Origin: Alistipes montrealensis
GTDB lineage: Bacteria; Bacteroidota; Bacteroidia; Bacteroidales; Rikenellaceae
Direction: 5' to 3'
DNA: 64,000 bases
NCBI RefSeq assembly: GCF_018362775.1
Contig: NZ_JAGYXY010000009.1
Span: 1-64,000, forward strand
In this document: positions 17,674 to 26,443 of the stretch, in pieces
Numbering within the stretch: position 1 is the stretch's first letter
How the letters are laid out: each line of letters begins with the position of its first letter
Notes under the pieces: model-generated
What the model was told of the DNA's origin: nothing
The model's database searches: none
The model's input: the letters and a program-made list of their open reading frames with translations, nothing else
Made by a program: the position numbers and the translations under genes

Positions 17674-18867
17674 ATGAGAAAATTATTCTTGACTTTCTTG
17701 CTCGTGGCTTTCGCCTCTGCCGCATTCGCTGAAGGAACGCCTAAAAAGCCGAGCGTTGCCGGATTCGTTTCGAACGGATTCTGGGATAACTGGGAAATTT
17801 CGGCCGGTTTCGGAACCGGGACTGCCTTCTCCAACGGCAGCAATCGTGGCCCCCGCAGCGACCGCTTCGGGTTCGAGGGCAACCTGTCGCTGACGAAATG
17901 GGTGCACCCGATCGCGGGTATCCGCGCTCAGTTGCAGGGCGGATGGTTCAACAACTTCGATCCCCAGATCGGCAAGATGACGTGGCCGTACATGTTCGGA
18001 CACGTGGATTTCATGCTTAATGCATCGAACTGGATCGGCGGTTACCGTGCCGACCGTGCGTGGTATGCCGTGCCGTTCGCCGGTTTCGGTTACATGGCTT
18101 CGAACTTCACCGACCGCAGCCAGCGTGAGAATGTATCCGGCTCGCGCCAGAACTTCGCGTTCACGGCAGGTCTGCTTAACAAGTTCCGCCTCTCGCCGGC
18201 GTTCGATTTCAACATCGAGCTCAAGGGCCTGCTCACCAAGTCGACGATCTGCCCCGCCCGTATGGACGGTTCCTACCTGGCCGGTCTCACCGCTACGGCA
18301 GGTATCACCTATCGCTTCAACCAGCGTGGTTGGGAGCGCGGTGTCCCGGGCTATACGGCCGATGACATTCGTGCTTTCCAGAATGCAGTGGCTGCCGGTA
18401 ATACCGCTCTCGAAGCCGCTCAGGCCGAGAATGCAAACCTGAATAACAAGCTGAAGGCTGCGCAGGCCGAGGCCGCTGCCGCCAAGGCTGCTGCCGACGC
18501 TGCTGCCAAGGCTGCCGCAGAAGCCGCTGCCAGGAAGGTGAATACCCTGAACCCGACTTCGATTATCTTCTACGATTACAGCATGTCGAAACTGACGGCG
18601 AAGGAGAAGACCCGCCTCGAACTGATGGCCGACCTGATCAAGAACGGTCCGAAAGACAAGGTGTACAGCATCGAAGGCCACGCTGACCAGCAGACGGGTA
18701 CTGCTGCCGGCAACAAGAAGGTTGCTGAGAACCGCGCCAAGAGCGTTTACGACTTCCTCGTAAAATGCGGTGTGAATCCCAAGCAGCTGACCTACGAAGG
18801 CAAGGGTAACGCAGCCAACATTTACGAGAACAACCAAAAGGCCAACCGCGCTGTGATTATCAAATAA
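17674..18867 (+). CDS. OmpA-family outer membrane protein
   Basis: 397 residues. The signal peptide ends near Ala20 (FASAAFAEG). Residues 25-225 form an OmpA-like beta-barrel with alternating aromatic strands (WDNWEISAGFGTG, WVHPIAGIRAQLQGGWFN). Residues about 238-290 form an Ala/Glu/Lys-rich coiled coil (repeated AAKAAADAAAK-type heptads). Residues 295-397 form a peptidoglycan-binding OmpA domain (YSIEGHADQQTG, NRAKSVYDFLV, GKGNAANIYENN, NRAVIIK). It tethers the outer membrane to the cell wall. The coiled-coil spacer before the OmpA domain is typical of Bacteroidetes major OMPs. A TACTTTTA box near 17622 is a weak promoter match. Confidence 0.93.
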   Translation: MRKLFLTFLLVAFASAAFAEGTPKKPSVAGFVSNGFWDNWEISAGFGTGTAFSNGSNRGPRSDRFGFEGNLSLTKWVHPIAGIRAQLQGGWFNNFDPQIGKMTWPYMFGHVDFMLNASNWIGGYRADRAWYAVPFAGFGYMASNFTDRSQRENVSGSRQNFAFTAGLLNKFRLSPAFDFNIELKGLLTKSTICPARMDGSYLAGLTATAGITYRFNQRGWERGVPGYTADDIRAFQNAVAAGNTALEAAQAENANLNNKLKAAQAEAAAAKAAADAAAKAAAEAAARKVNTLNPTSIIFYDYSMSKLTAKEKTRLELMADLIKNGPKDKVYSIEGHADQQTGTAAGNKKVAENRAKSVYDFLVKCGVNPKQLTYEGKGNAANIYENNQKANRAVIIK

Positions 18868-18884
18868 TCCGGCCGGGCCGTACA

Positions 18885-18893
18885 GGGGGGGGG
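18885..18893 (+). repeat. G9 homopolymer tract downstream of the OmpA gene
   Basis: Nine consecutive G lie inside a small acag/ctgt inverted repeat, 17 bases after the OmpA stop codon. It is intergenic. Two other nine-base G/C tracts occur at 37455-37463 and 53129-53137. Confidence 0.9.
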
Positions 18894-18921
18894 CTGTAAA
18901 TAGAACCTTCCCGCCATAACG

Positions 18922-18957
18922 AAAAAAAAGAGGCTTCCGCGTGAAGCCTCTTTTTTG
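18922..18957. terminator. Bidirectional terminator between the OmpA gene and the DUF721 gene
   Basis: GAGGCTTC (18930-18937) pairs with GAAGCCTC (18943-18950) across CGCGT, with an eight-A run before and a six-T run after. It serves the two convergent genes. Confidence 0.9.
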
Positions 18958-18986
18958 TCTATATATTATAAGGTATGTTTCGGAAT

Positions 18987-19277
18987 TTATCGGACGATAA
19001 CGGCGTTGACCAGCCGGACGCCCGAACGACGGTTGATCTCCTCCTTGAGCGCCTCGCGCTGGTAGAAAAGTTCCGAACGCAGAACGCTCGACTGAATGCG
19101 TACGTAGAGAATGTGCTTTTCGAGTTTGAGCTCGGTGGTGACCTCTGCGGCCCGGTCGCCGACGATTTCGCGCCATGTGTCCGGCAGTTTGCCTTCGGCG
19201 ACTTTTGCGGCGATGTAGGGGCGTTTGAAAAACTCCTCCAACAGGTCGCCCATCAACATGGTTTTGGTCCGTCTCAT
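18987..19277 (-). CDS. DUF721 (DciA-like) protein
   Basis: 96 residues of DUF721 type: LLEEFFKRPYIAAKVAEGKLPDTWREIVGDRAAEVT is the family's conserved helix with the central Trp, followed by a KH-like strand pair (LYVRIQSSVLRSELFYQ). DciA of this family is the ancestral loader or partner of the DnaB helicase. The protein is short, with only the core domain. Its ATG overlaps the recF stop (ATGA), which matches the common recF-dciA gene order and supports a replication role. Confidence 0.85.
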   Translation of the reverse strand: MRRTKTMLMGDLLEEFFKRPYIAAKVAEGKLPDTWREIVGDRAAEVTTELKLEKHILYVRIQSSVLRSELFYQREALKEEINRRSGVRLVNAVIVR

Positions 19278-20440
19278 GACTGTTCGTTAGTTGATTCCGT
19301 TTGCGCGGCGTGTTCCGGATCGGTTGTTTCTGCTGTTTCTGCGGCGGCTTTTTCCTGCGTCACGGCCCCTTCGGCGACCGAGAAAAGGGTGTAGTCTCCG
19401 CCTGCCTTGTCCAGGATCCGCTTCAGCCGCGTCGGATTGCAGTCGGTGATGAGTATCTGTCCGAACGTATCGTTCGAAACCAGCCGGATCAGTTGTTCGA
19501 CGCGCCCGGCGTCGAGCTTGTCGAACAAATCGTCCAGCAGCAGAATGGGCCGCTCGCCCTTCGCTTCGGCGACAACGGCGTATTGTGCCAGTTTGAGGGC
19601 GATCAGAAACGATTTCTGCTGCCCCTGCGAACCGTATTTGCGCAAGGGATAACCCCCGATTTTCAGTACCAGGTCGTCGCGGTGAATACCCGCTGTCGTA
19701 AATTCGTTGACAATGTCTTTCTGCCGCGCTTCGAGCAGGATCTCTTCGAACGGGCGTTCGTTCAGTTCCGATTTGTAGTGCAGTTCGACCTGCTCCCGAT
19801 CGTCCGAGAGGATGCGGTAATAGGCTGCGACTTCGGGTTGCAGCCGCTCGGCGAACTCCTGCCGCCGGGCGTGAATGGCCTTGCCGTGCTCGCACAACTG
19901 CATGTCGTAAATCTGAAGCATCGTTTCGTCGGGCCGGGTTTTCAGGAGGCGGTTACGTTCGGCCAGTACGGCGTTGTAACGCATCACCGAGCCGAGGTAG
20001 GCGCGGTCCAACTGCGAAATGAAGGCGTTGAGATAGCGGCGGCGTTCGTCGGCGGCGTCGCTGATCAGTGCACTGTCGGCCGGCGATACGATCACTGCGG
20101 GGATCAGCCCCACGTGGTCCGACAGCCGTTCGTACTCCTTGCCGTTTCGCTTGAGCACCTTGCCGCCCTTGCGCGAGAAACTGCACACGACGGTTTCGTT
20201 TTTCCCCGCATCGGTCGCGTAGGCCCCTTCGACGAGGAAGAAGTCGGCTCCGTGGCGGATGCTCTGCCCGTCGGTCATCTGCAGCGACGATTTGCACATC
20301 GACAGGTAGTAGACCGCATCCACGACGTTGGTTTTGCCCGCGCCGTTGTCGCCTACCAGACAGTTGATGCCGGGGCACAGCACGAGTTCCTCCTGGGAGA
20401 TGTTTTTGAAATTCAGCAGTGCGATTTTCTTCAGATACAT
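19274..20440 (-). CDS. recF: DNA replication and repair protein RecF
   Basis: 388 residues from the ATG at 20440. SMC-like ATPase: Walker A is GDNGAGKTN (30-38), the signature is around SQGQQKSFLIALKLAQY and Walker B is PILLLDDLFDKLD, with a final D-loop/His-like ITDCNPTRL. It acts with RecO/RecR to load RecA at gaps. An upstream frame extension to 20473 exists but lies outside the family N terminus (MYLKKIALLNFKN). A TATTTTTG promoter box ends 4 bases before the ATG, so the mRNA may be leaderless. It overlaps DUF721 by 4 bases. Confidence 0.97.
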   Translation of the reverse strand: MYLKKIALLNFKNISQEELVLCPGINCLVGDNGAGKTNVVDAVYYLSMCKSSLQMTDGQSIRHGADFFLVEGAYATDAGKNETVVCSFSRKGGKVLKRNGKEYERLSDHVGLIPAVIVSPADSALISDAADERRRYLNAFISQLDRAYLGSVMRYNAVLAERNRLLKTRPDETMLQIYDMQLCEHGKAIHARRQEFAERLQPEVAAYYRILSDDREQVELHYKSELNERPFEEILLEARQKDIVNEFTTAGIHRDDLVLKIGGYPLRKYGSQGQQKSFLIALKLAQYAVVAEAKGERPILLLDDLFDKLDAGRVEQLIRLVSNDTFGQILITDCNPTRLKRILDKAGGDYTLFSVAEGAVTQEKAAAETAETTDPEHAAQTESTNEQS

Positions 20441-20444
20441 AGGA

Positions 20445-20452
20445 CAAAAATA
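20445..20452 (-). promoter_or_regulatory. -7 box (TATTTTTG) immediately before recF
   Basis: Exact TAnnTTTG on the minus strand with only 4 bases to the recF ATG. If used, the transcript starts at or very near the A of ATG. There is no TTG at the ideal -33 distance. Confidence 0.45.
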
Positions 20453-20472
20453 CAAAAAATCCGGACACGACA

Positions 20473-20502
20473 TTGCACATTGTGAATAGTTTTGTATCTT
20501 TG
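20473..20502 (+). promoter_or_regulatory. Bacteroidetes promoter TTG-N19-TATCTTTG for the TPR-ribH operon
   Basis: TTG at 20473-20475, a spacer of exactly 19 bases and TATCTTTG at 20495-20502: the full consensus. It is 43 bases before the TPR protein ATG. Confidence 0.85.
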
Positions 20503-20545
20503 CAAACTATCGTACGAATTATAAACTAATAACACAATACGTAAT

Positions 20546-21229
20546 ATGGCAAAGCAGAACGTCGCCGAACAGGAAACCCTCGGCGAAGCAATGAACAGAA
20601 CGGAGCTCTTTTTCGAGAAGAACGGCCGGCTGATGTCTTACATCTTTCTCGGCCTGCTCGTTGCCGCAGCTCTCGTTTTCGGCTACCGCTCGCTGATTCT
20701 CCAGCCCCGTGCTACGAAGGCTGCCGAGATGATCGCCGAGGCACAGTCGCGTTTTGAAGCTGAAAACCCTGATTTCGAACTGGCGCTGTTGGGCGACGAC
20801 AACGCCGCAGGTTTCCTCGACGTGATCGCAAAGTACGGTTCGACGCCTTCGGGCAACCTCGCCAAGCACTATGCAGGTATCTGCTACCTGCGTACGGGCG
20901 ACCTGGAGAATGCCGGCAAGTACCTGGCCAAGTTCTCGCATCTGAAGGGTATTCCCGGAGAGTTGATCAACGCCCAGAACTACGGTTTGCAGGGCGACAT
21001 CGCCGTCGAGCAGCAGGACTACGCCAAGGCGGTGAAGTTCTACGAGAAGGCCGTGAAGGCCGCCGACAACAACCTGACGGCTCCGATGTATCTGCGCAAG
21101 GCCGGTCTTGCGGAGCAGGCTATGGGCAATCAGCAGAAAGCCGTTGCTTACTATGAGGAGATCATGACTTCGTATCCCGCCTCGATGGAGGCCCGCGATG
21201 CGGAAAAACTGCTCGGCAGCGTAAAATAA
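20546..21229 (+). CDS. Membrane-anchored TPR protein
   Basis: 227 residues. A cytoplasmic N terminus is followed by one membrane helix (about 32-54: MSYIFLGLLVAAALVFGYR), then TPR repeats in the periplasmic part (TPSGNLAKHYAGICYLRTGD, GDIAVEQQDYAKAVKFYEKA, RKAGLAEQAMGNQQKAVAYY). The topology and domain content resemble YfgM-like ancillary proteins. It lies 9 bases before ribH and divergent from recF, an order I recall from other Bacteroidales. It has its own consensus promoter. The specific partner is unknown. Confidence 0.85.
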   Translation: MAKQNVAEQETLGEAMNRTELFFEKNGRLMSYIFLGLLVAAALVFGYRSLILQPRATKAAEMIAEAQSRFEAENPDFELALLGDDNAAGFLDVIAKYGSTPSGNLAKHYAGICYLRTGDLENAGKYLAKFSHLKGIPGELINAQNYGLQGDIAVEQQDYAKAVKFYEKAVKAADNNLTAPMYLRKAGLAEQAMGNQQKAVAYYEEIMTSYPASMEARDAEKLLGSVK

Positions 21230-21238
21230 CGAAGGACG

Positions 21239-21769
21239 ATGGCGACCAAGAATCACAACCTTTCCAAATTCGACTCACCCCTGCCTTCGGCCGCTGATAT
21301 GCGGTTCGGTATCGTCGTGGCCGAGTGGAACCGCGAGGTCACCGAGGCCCTGTTGGAGGGCGCCGTGCGTACGCTGCGTGCTGCCGGATGCCCCGATATG
21401 AACATCCAGGTCAAGTATGTCCCGGGTACGTTCGAGCTTTCGCTCGGTGCGCAGTTCTTCGCGGAGTATACCGACGTGGACGCGGTAATCGCCCTCGGAT
21501 GCGTTATCCAGGGTGACACGCGGCACTTCGATTTCATCTGCCAGGGCGTGACGCAGGGTATTACGCAACTGCAAATCCAGTGGAACATGCCCATTGCCTT
21601 CGGTGTGCTGACGGTCAACGACATGCAGCAGGCCCTCGACCGCTGCGGCGGCCGCCACGGCAACAAGGGCGACGAGGCCGCAGCTACGGCTGTCAACATG
21701 GTCAAGTTGCAGATCGACATGGAGGCAGCTTCTCCCGACCATGAGCCCGACCGCCGCAACATCAACTAA
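21239..21769 (+). CDS. ribH: 6,7-dimethyl-8-ribityllumazine synthase
   Basis: 176 residues, lumazine synthase of riboflavin biosynthesis; it condenses ribulose-derived dihydroxybutanone phosphate with the ribityl-pyrimidine and forms cytoplasmic capsids. Visible motifs: GIVVAEWNREVTEALLEGA, VKYVPGTFELSLGAQFF, AVIALGCVIQGDTRHFDFI (catalytic His region), GVLTVNDMQQALDRCGGRHGNKG. The last block, with phosphate-binding Arg/His, is diagnostic. It is the second gene of the TPR-ribH operon and ends at a strong terminator. Confidence 0.97.
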   Translation: MATKNHNLSKFDSPLPSAADMRFGIVVAEWNREVTEALLEGAVRTLRAAGCPDMNIQVKYVPGTFELSLGAQFFAEYTDVDAVIALGCVIQGDTRHFDFICQGVTQGITQLQIQWNMPIAFGVLTVNDMQQALDRCGGRHGNKGDEAAATAVNMVKLQIDMEAASPDHEPDRRNIN

Positions 21770-21789
21770 ACTTCGGTTTTACCTTCGAT

Positions 21790-21821
21790 AAAAAAAGCCA
21801 TCCGGTAAGGATGGCTTTTTT
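21790..21821. terminator. Bidirectional terminator between ribH and the phosphoesterase gene
   Basis: GCCATCC (21797-21803) pairs with GGATGGC (21809-21815), flanked by seven A and six or more T. Confidence 0.9.
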
Positions 21822-21837
21822 ATTGGGGTTCGGTGTA

Positions 21838-23259
21838 TTATTCTTTAGTCTGCTTCAGGGCGATGCGCTCCGAATAGCGGCGTCCGAAACGGTCGGTGGC
21901 GACCACTTCGACAACCTGTGCCGAGGCCGAAGGACGGGCCTTGAAGAAGAAATCCGAGATGCGCAGAGACTGCGACTTGGCGATCTTCTGTCCCGCGGTT
22001 TTCAGCGAGTCGAGGTAGGCCGCGTAGTCCGGGTCGCCGATCCGGATGCGCTGCATCGAGCCGCGGTAACGGCCGTCCTCATACCAGACGACGGTCCAGT
22101 AAGGGTCCCAGTTCCAGACTTTGACGACGATGCTTCCGGGATACTCCTTTACCGTTCCGGGTTTCCAGGTCCGCAGTTGCCACGCCGAAGGAGCGTCGAG
22201 ACTCTGGTATTCCCACGAGAAATCCCCGCCGCATTCGCGGAAAAGCTGGTAGCCCTTGGGCGTGCCGTCCTTGTTGATCGGATCATACCACAGGTTGCCG
22301 CAGATTTGGGCGACGTTGTGTTCCATGACTCCTTCGCGAATGTCGAAGTTCGAATTGATGTGTGTGTGTCCCGAGATGAAATGGAGCTCCTGGCCGGCAA
22401 AGGCGTCGATCAGTTTCTCGGCCGACGCCATGACCGGTTTTTCTTTCCAGTATTTGAAGATCGGGGCGTGCACGGCTATGCAGACGCGCGATCCGGCAGG
22501 CAGGCGTTCGGCATAAGTTGCCGCCCAGCGCAGTTGCAGGGAGTCGATCTGTTCTTCGTACTTCTTTTCACCGTGGTAGATAATGTCGTCGAGCACGATA
22601 TAGTGGGTCCGGCCCATGTCGAACGCATAATAGGTAGGACCGAAGAACGACCGGTAGTTCTCGGTGGCTTCCCGGTCGGTATATTTCTTCAGGTTATGGT
22701 CGTGGTTGCCGATGACGCCGTAAACGGGAATTCCGAGCGATGCGAACTGCTCCTTTACGCGGGCAAACAGCTCGGGAGAATCCCAGACGATGTCGCCCAG
22801 CAGGATGGCGGCCTGCTGCACTCCCTGTGCTTTCTTGGCGGCGGTTTCGGCCTGCAGGACGGGAATGATCTCCGTACAGAGCCGCTCGAAATGCTTCTCG
22901 GTCTTGGGCTGCGGGTCGGCGATGGCCAGCAGTTCGTAAGCCTCTCCGGTCGCCGTCCACGGCCGCAGTTCAAAGTCGTAACGTTTCGTCGAAGGGGCGT
23001 AGGGCAGGTAAAACTGCGGCACACCCTGCTTCGTCGGCGCAATGTAGCCCGACGGGGTTACGAGGCTGATGAACAGCGCTTCGTCGTTGGCGTCGAGCGT
23101 AAACACGCCTTCGGCGTTGCTTTCCGTGAAGGCGTAGCCGTCCGTAACGGTGACGCCCGCCATGGGTTTCCCGTCGCATTTCACCGTGCCCTTGATCGGG
23201 CGGGCGGAAGCTGCGGCAACGAGTCCGCAGAACAGTAATAGAAGTGTAAGTCGTTTCAT
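21838..23259 (-). CDS. Secreted calcineurin-like phosphoesterase with MetallophosN and C domains
   Basis: 473 residues. The signal peptide ends near ASA-R20. Three domains follow: MetallophosN, an Ig-like fold (about 22-95, IKGTVKCDGKPMAGVTVTDG); a metallophosphatase core (about 105-315) with ADPQ, GDIVWD, GNHDHNLK, HAPIF and GHTHINSN, which supply the two-metal ligands; and a MetallophosC beta domain to the end. This layout is common in gut Bacteroidetes; the substrate is unknown but likely a periplasmic phosphoester. The NSS transporter gene lies 29 bases upstream, so the two are probably co-transcribed. Confidence 0.92.
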   Translation of the reverse strand: MKRLTLLLLFCGLVAAASARPIKGTVKCDGKPMAGVTVTDGYAFTESNAEGVFTLDANDEALFISLVTPSGYIAPTKQGVPQFYLPYAPSTKRYDFELRPWTATGEAYELLAIADPQPKTEKHFERLCTEIIPVLQAETAAKKAQGVQQAAILLGDIVWDSPELFARVKEQFASLGIPVYGVIGNHDHNLKKYTDREATENYRSFFGPTYYAFDMGRTHYIVLDDIIYHGEKKYEEQIDSLQLRWAATYAERLPAGSRVCIAVHAPIFKYWKEKPVMASAEKLIDAFAGQELHFISGHTHINSNFDIREGVMEHNVAQICGNLWYDPINKDGTPKGYQLFRECGGDFSWEYQSLDAPSAWQLRTWKPGTVKEYPGSIVVKVWNWDPYWTVVWYEDGRYRGSMQRIRIGDPDYAAYLDSLKTAGQKIAKSQSLRISDFFFKARPSASAQVVEVVATDRFGRRYSERIALKQTKE

Positions 23260-23288
23260 AAAGGTAGTTTGGGTATACGTGGCGGGCG

Positions 23289-24638
23289 TCAGAAGAGACC
23301 CAGGTTATCCAGGAAAATGAGCAGCAGCACCGCGGGGCAGATGTAGCGCAGCAGGAAGATGAACACCCCGTAAATACGGAACTTCAGCGTGCCGTCGTTG
23401 CTGATCTGCGCTTTGAGTATTTTCTGGTCGAGGCGCCATCCGACGAAGATGCAGGTGAAGAACCCGCCTGCGGGCAGCAGGATGTTGGCCGTGAGGAAGT
23501 CGAGCGAGTCGAAGATATTGAGCCCGAAGATGCTCCATCCGCTCAGTACGCCCAGCGACAGCGACGCTACGGCAGCCAGCGCCATGCAGGCCCCGGTCGT
23601 GGCCCATGCGGCGGCTTTGCGGCTCAGATGCCATTCTTCGTGCAGGTAGGCCGTGATGACCTCATGTAAAGAAATGGTAGAGGTGAGCGCCGCGACGACC
23701 AGCAGCAGAAAGAATACCGACGACCAGACCATGCTCAGCGGCATTGAATTGAAGATACCCGGCAGGGTGATGAAGACCAGCGACGGGCCCGACGAGGGTT
23801 CGATGCCCACGCTGAAAACCGCCGGGAAAATCACTACGCCGGCCAGTATGGCGACCAGTGTGTCGAGGATCGTGACGTTCAGCGCCGTATGGCGCAGGTT
23901 GGTGTCGGGCTTGAAGTAGGAGGCGTAGGTGACCATCGTACCGATGCCGATCGAGAGCGAGAAGAATGCCTGCCCCAGCGCCACGAGCACGGTCGAGGGA
24001 CCTACCTTCGAGAAGTCGGGTTTGAAAAGGAACCGGAGTCCTTCGCCGCCGCCGGGCATCAGCAGCGAGTGGATCGACAGTGCGATGAGGATGATGAACA
24101 GCAACGGCATCAGCACTTTGGCCGAGCGTTCGATGCCTTTCTGTACCCCCATTGCGATTACGAAATGCGTGGCCAGCACGAAGAGCGAGGTGTAGACTAC
24201 GGGCCGCCACGGATTCTGGATGAAGGTCTCGAAAACGCCTTTGTATTCGTCGGGGGTGGTGAGTTTCGCCAGGCTGCCCGTTACGGAGTGAACCATATAT
24301 TCGGCGGTCCATCCCGAGACTACGAAGTAGAAACCCAGGATCAGGAACGCCGCGATCACGCCGTTGTAGCCCAGGAAGCTCCATTTGGGGTCGAGTGCCC
24401 GGTAGGCGCCTACCGCGTTGCGGTGCGAGGCACGCCCGACCGAAAATTCGGCCACCATGATCGGGAGTCCCAGCAGCAGGACGCAGAGGATGTAAATTAC
24501 CAGGAAGGCTCCGCCGCCGTTGTCGCCGGCGACATAGGGGAACCGCCAGATGTTTCCCAGTCCCACGGAACTTCCCGCCGCGACGAGCACGGCGCTCAAT
24601 TTGCCGCCCAGGGTAGCGCGGCCGTGTGAATGATGCAT
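23289..24638 (-). CDS. Sodium-dependent transporter, NSS (SNF) family
   Basis: 449 residues with about 11-12 membrane helices. The first helix has the NSS sodium/substrate signature AGSSVGLGNIWRFPYVAGDNGGGAF (cited in part). Later helices include LGQAFFSLSIGIGTMVTYASY, the helix 6 motif. Bacterial NSS members are mostly amino-acid:Na+ symporters. The start at 24638 (MHHSHGRATLGGK) was chosen because helix 1 follows directly; the frame extends upstream through a terminator. It lies downstream of folB, separated by a 14-bp terminator stem, and upstream of the phosphoesterase. Confidence 0.93.
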   Translation of the reverse strand: MHHSHGRATLGGKLSAVLVAAGSSVGLGNIWRFPYVAGDNGGGAFLVIYILCVLLLGLPIMVAEFSVGRASHRNAVGAYRALDPKWSFLGYNGVIAAFLILGFYFVVSGWTAEYMVHSVTGSLAKLTTPDEYKGVFETFIQNPWRPVVYTSLFVLATHFVIAMGVQKGIERSAKVLMPLLFIILIALSIHSLLMPGGGEGLRFLFKPDFSKVGPSTVLVALGQAFFSLSIGIGTMVTYASYFKPDTNLRHTALNVTILDTLVAILAGVVIFPAVFSVGIEPSSGPSLVFITLPGIFNSMPLSMVWSSVFFLLLVVAALTSTISLHEVITAYLHEEWHLSRKAAAWATTGACMALAAVASLSLGVLSGWSIFGLNIFDSLDFLTANILLPAGGFFTCIFVGWRLDQKILKAQISNDGTLKFRIYGVFIFLLRYICPAVLLLIFLDNLGLF

Positions 24639-24656
24639 ATCGGTCCTATTTGAAAA

Positions 24657-24692
24657 ACACACGCGCACGCATCGCGTGCGCGTGTGTTTTAT
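24657..24692 (-). terminator. Terminator downstream of folB
   Basis: A perfect 14-bp stem (24657-24670 with 24674-24687) has an ATC loop. T runs follow on both strands; on the minus strand it ends the tyrS-folB transcript. Confidence 0.85.
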
Positions 24693-25042
24693 TTTTCCAG
24701 TACAACGCTCACCTTCTCCAGCTTGCCGCCGAGCGGAGGCGCCAGTTTCGAGACGGTGCATTTTACGTGCCGGACTTGCCCGAAGGAGGCGTAAACCGCT
24801 TCGATGATGTTCATTGCCACGCGTTCGATCGTGCGTTGGGTAATGCGCATCTGGAGCGAAACGACTTCGTAGACCGTAAGGTAATTGACCGCCTGTTCGA
24901 CACTGTCTTCGGCAGCCACATTGCCCAATTCGGCCGTGATCTCCAGATCGACCGTAAAGCGGTTGCCGACCTTCCGTTCGAGTTCGTAACAGCCGTGCAG
25001 CGCCCGGAACTCCATGCGTTGAAGAACGATGCGGTATTCCAT
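24689..25042 (-). CDS. folB: Dihydroneopterin aldolase
   Basis: 117 residues, the normal FolB length. It converts dihydroneopterin to 6-hydroxymethyl-dihydropterin in folate synthesis. Motifs: MEFRALHGCYELERKVGNRFTVDLEI (conserved HGCY-E and the ring-binding strand, cited in part), AVNYLTVYEVV, TIERVAMNIIEAVY and the C-terminal VRHVKCTVSKLAPPLGG with the catalytic Lys. Its ATG is 1 base after the tyrS stop, so they form an operon. Confidence 0.95.
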   Translation of the reverse strand: MEYRIVLQRMEFRALHGCYELERKVGNRFTVDLEITAELGNVAAEDSVEQAVNYLTVYEVVSLQMRITQRTIERVAMNIIEAVYASFGQVRHVKCTVSKLAPPLGGKLEKVSVVLEK

Positions 25043-25043
25043 C

Positions 25044-26342
25044 CTACTCGGCGATCACGAGGTAGTAGTTCTTCTTACCTTTCTGCACGAGCAGGTATTT
25101 GCCCGCGATTAGGTCCTCTTCGCCCACCGGACGCATCGCGTCGGCGATTTTCTCCTTGTTGAGCGACACGCCGCCGCCCTGTACCATCTTGCGGCATTCG
25201 CCTTTCGAAGGGAAGATGTCGCTCTTCTCGGCGCACAGGTCGATGAACGGCAGGCCCAGTTCGGCTCGGGCGATGCGGTATTGCGGTACGCCCTCGAATA
25301 CTTGCAGCAGCGTCTGCTCGTCGAGACGGTGCAAAGCCTCCGATGTAGCGCCGCCGAAGAGGATCGCCGAGGCTTCGACGGCCTTTTCATACTCCTCTTT
25401 GGAGTGAATCATCGTGGTGATCTCCTGTGCCAGCCGCTTTTGCAGCACGCGCAGGTGGGGAGCCGCTTCGTGTTCGGCGATGAGTGCGTCGATGGTCTCG
25501 CGGTCCAGCAGCGTGAAGATCTTGATGTAACGCTGGGCGTCTTCGTCGCTGACGTTGAGCCAGAACTGATAGAATTTGTAGGGCGAGGTATACCGCGGGT
25601 CGAGCCATACGTTGCCGCCTTCGGTCTTGCCGAACTTCGTGCCGTCGGCTTTGGTAATCAGCGTACAGGTGATACCGAAGGCTTCGGCTTCGGAACCCAG
25701 CTTGCGGCGGATCAGCTCCGTACCGGTGGTGATGTTGCCCCACTGGTCGGCGCCTCCCAGCTGGATTTTGCAGTTTTTCGTCTCGTAGAGGTGCAGGAAG
25801 TCATAGCCCTGGACCAACTGATAGGTAAACTCGGTGAACGACATGCCGTCGCCCTCGCCGTTGAAGCGTTTCTTTACCGAGTCCTTGGCCATCATGTAGT
25901 TGACGGTGATGCATTTGCCGATGTCGCGGATGAAATCGAGGAACGTGAATTCCTTCATCCAGTCGTAGTTGTTCACCATCTGTGCGGCGTTCGGGGCGTC
26001 CGACTCGAAGTCGAGCAGTTTCGCCAACTGGCGTTTGATCGCTTCCTGATTGTGGCGCAGGGTTTTCTCGTCGAGCAGGTTGCGCTCCTGCGACTTGCCC
26101 GAAGGGTCGCCGATCATGCCTGTTGCGCCGCCGATGAGGGCCAGCGGACGATGGCCGCACATCTGGAAGTGCTTGAGGATCATTACGCCTACCAGGTGTC
26201 CGATATGCAGCGAGTCGGCTGTGGGGTCGATGCCCAGGTAAGCCGTCGTCAGTTCTTTTTCGAGTTGTTCCTTCGCGCCGGGCATGATCGTGTGAATCAT
26301 GCCGCGCCATTCGAGTTCTTCGATGAAATTCTTTGTTGCCAT
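25044..26342 (-). CDS. tyrS: Tyrosyl-tRNA synthetase
   Basis: 432 residues, a class I aminoacyl-tRNA synthetase charging tRNA-Tyr. HIGH is at residues 46-49 ([10 protein letters not shown]), the KMSKS-like loop is [23 protein letters not shown] and [14 protein letters not shown] form the Tyr pocket, and a C-terminal S4 RNA-binding domain ([17 protein letters not shown]) completes it. The start at 26342 is the family start. The first gene of the tyrS-folB unit. No T-box-like leader is evident. Confidence 0.97.
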   Translation of the reverse strand: MATKNFIEELEWRGMIHTIMPGAKEQLEKELTTAYLGIDPTADSLHIGHLVGVMILKHFQMCGHRPLALIGGATGMIGDPSGKSQERNLLDEKTLRHNQEAIKRQLAKLLDFESDAPNAAQMVNNYDWMKEFTFLDFIRDIGKCITVNYMMAKDSVKKRFNGEGDGMSFTEFTYQLVQGYDFLHLYETKNCKIQLGGADQWGNITTGTELIRRKLGSEAEAFGITCTLITKADGTKFGKTEGGNVWLDPRYTSPYKFYQFWLNVSDEDAQRYIKIFTLLDRETIDALIAEHEAAPHLRVLQKRLAQEITTMIHSKEEYEKAVEASAILFGGATSEALHRLDEQTLLQVFEGVPQYRIARAELGLPFIDLCAEKSDIFPSKGECRKMVQGGGVSLNKEKIADAMRPVGEEDLIAGKYLLVQKGKKNYYLVIAE

Positions 26343-26443
26343 GTTATTTTTTCTGTTCTTTCAATTTTTTCCTTTCGGGCGCAGATCGGGGTTTTACCCC
26401 ATGCGACTGTTCCGCCGCCCGTAAATTCCGCTTCTTAAGCGGG

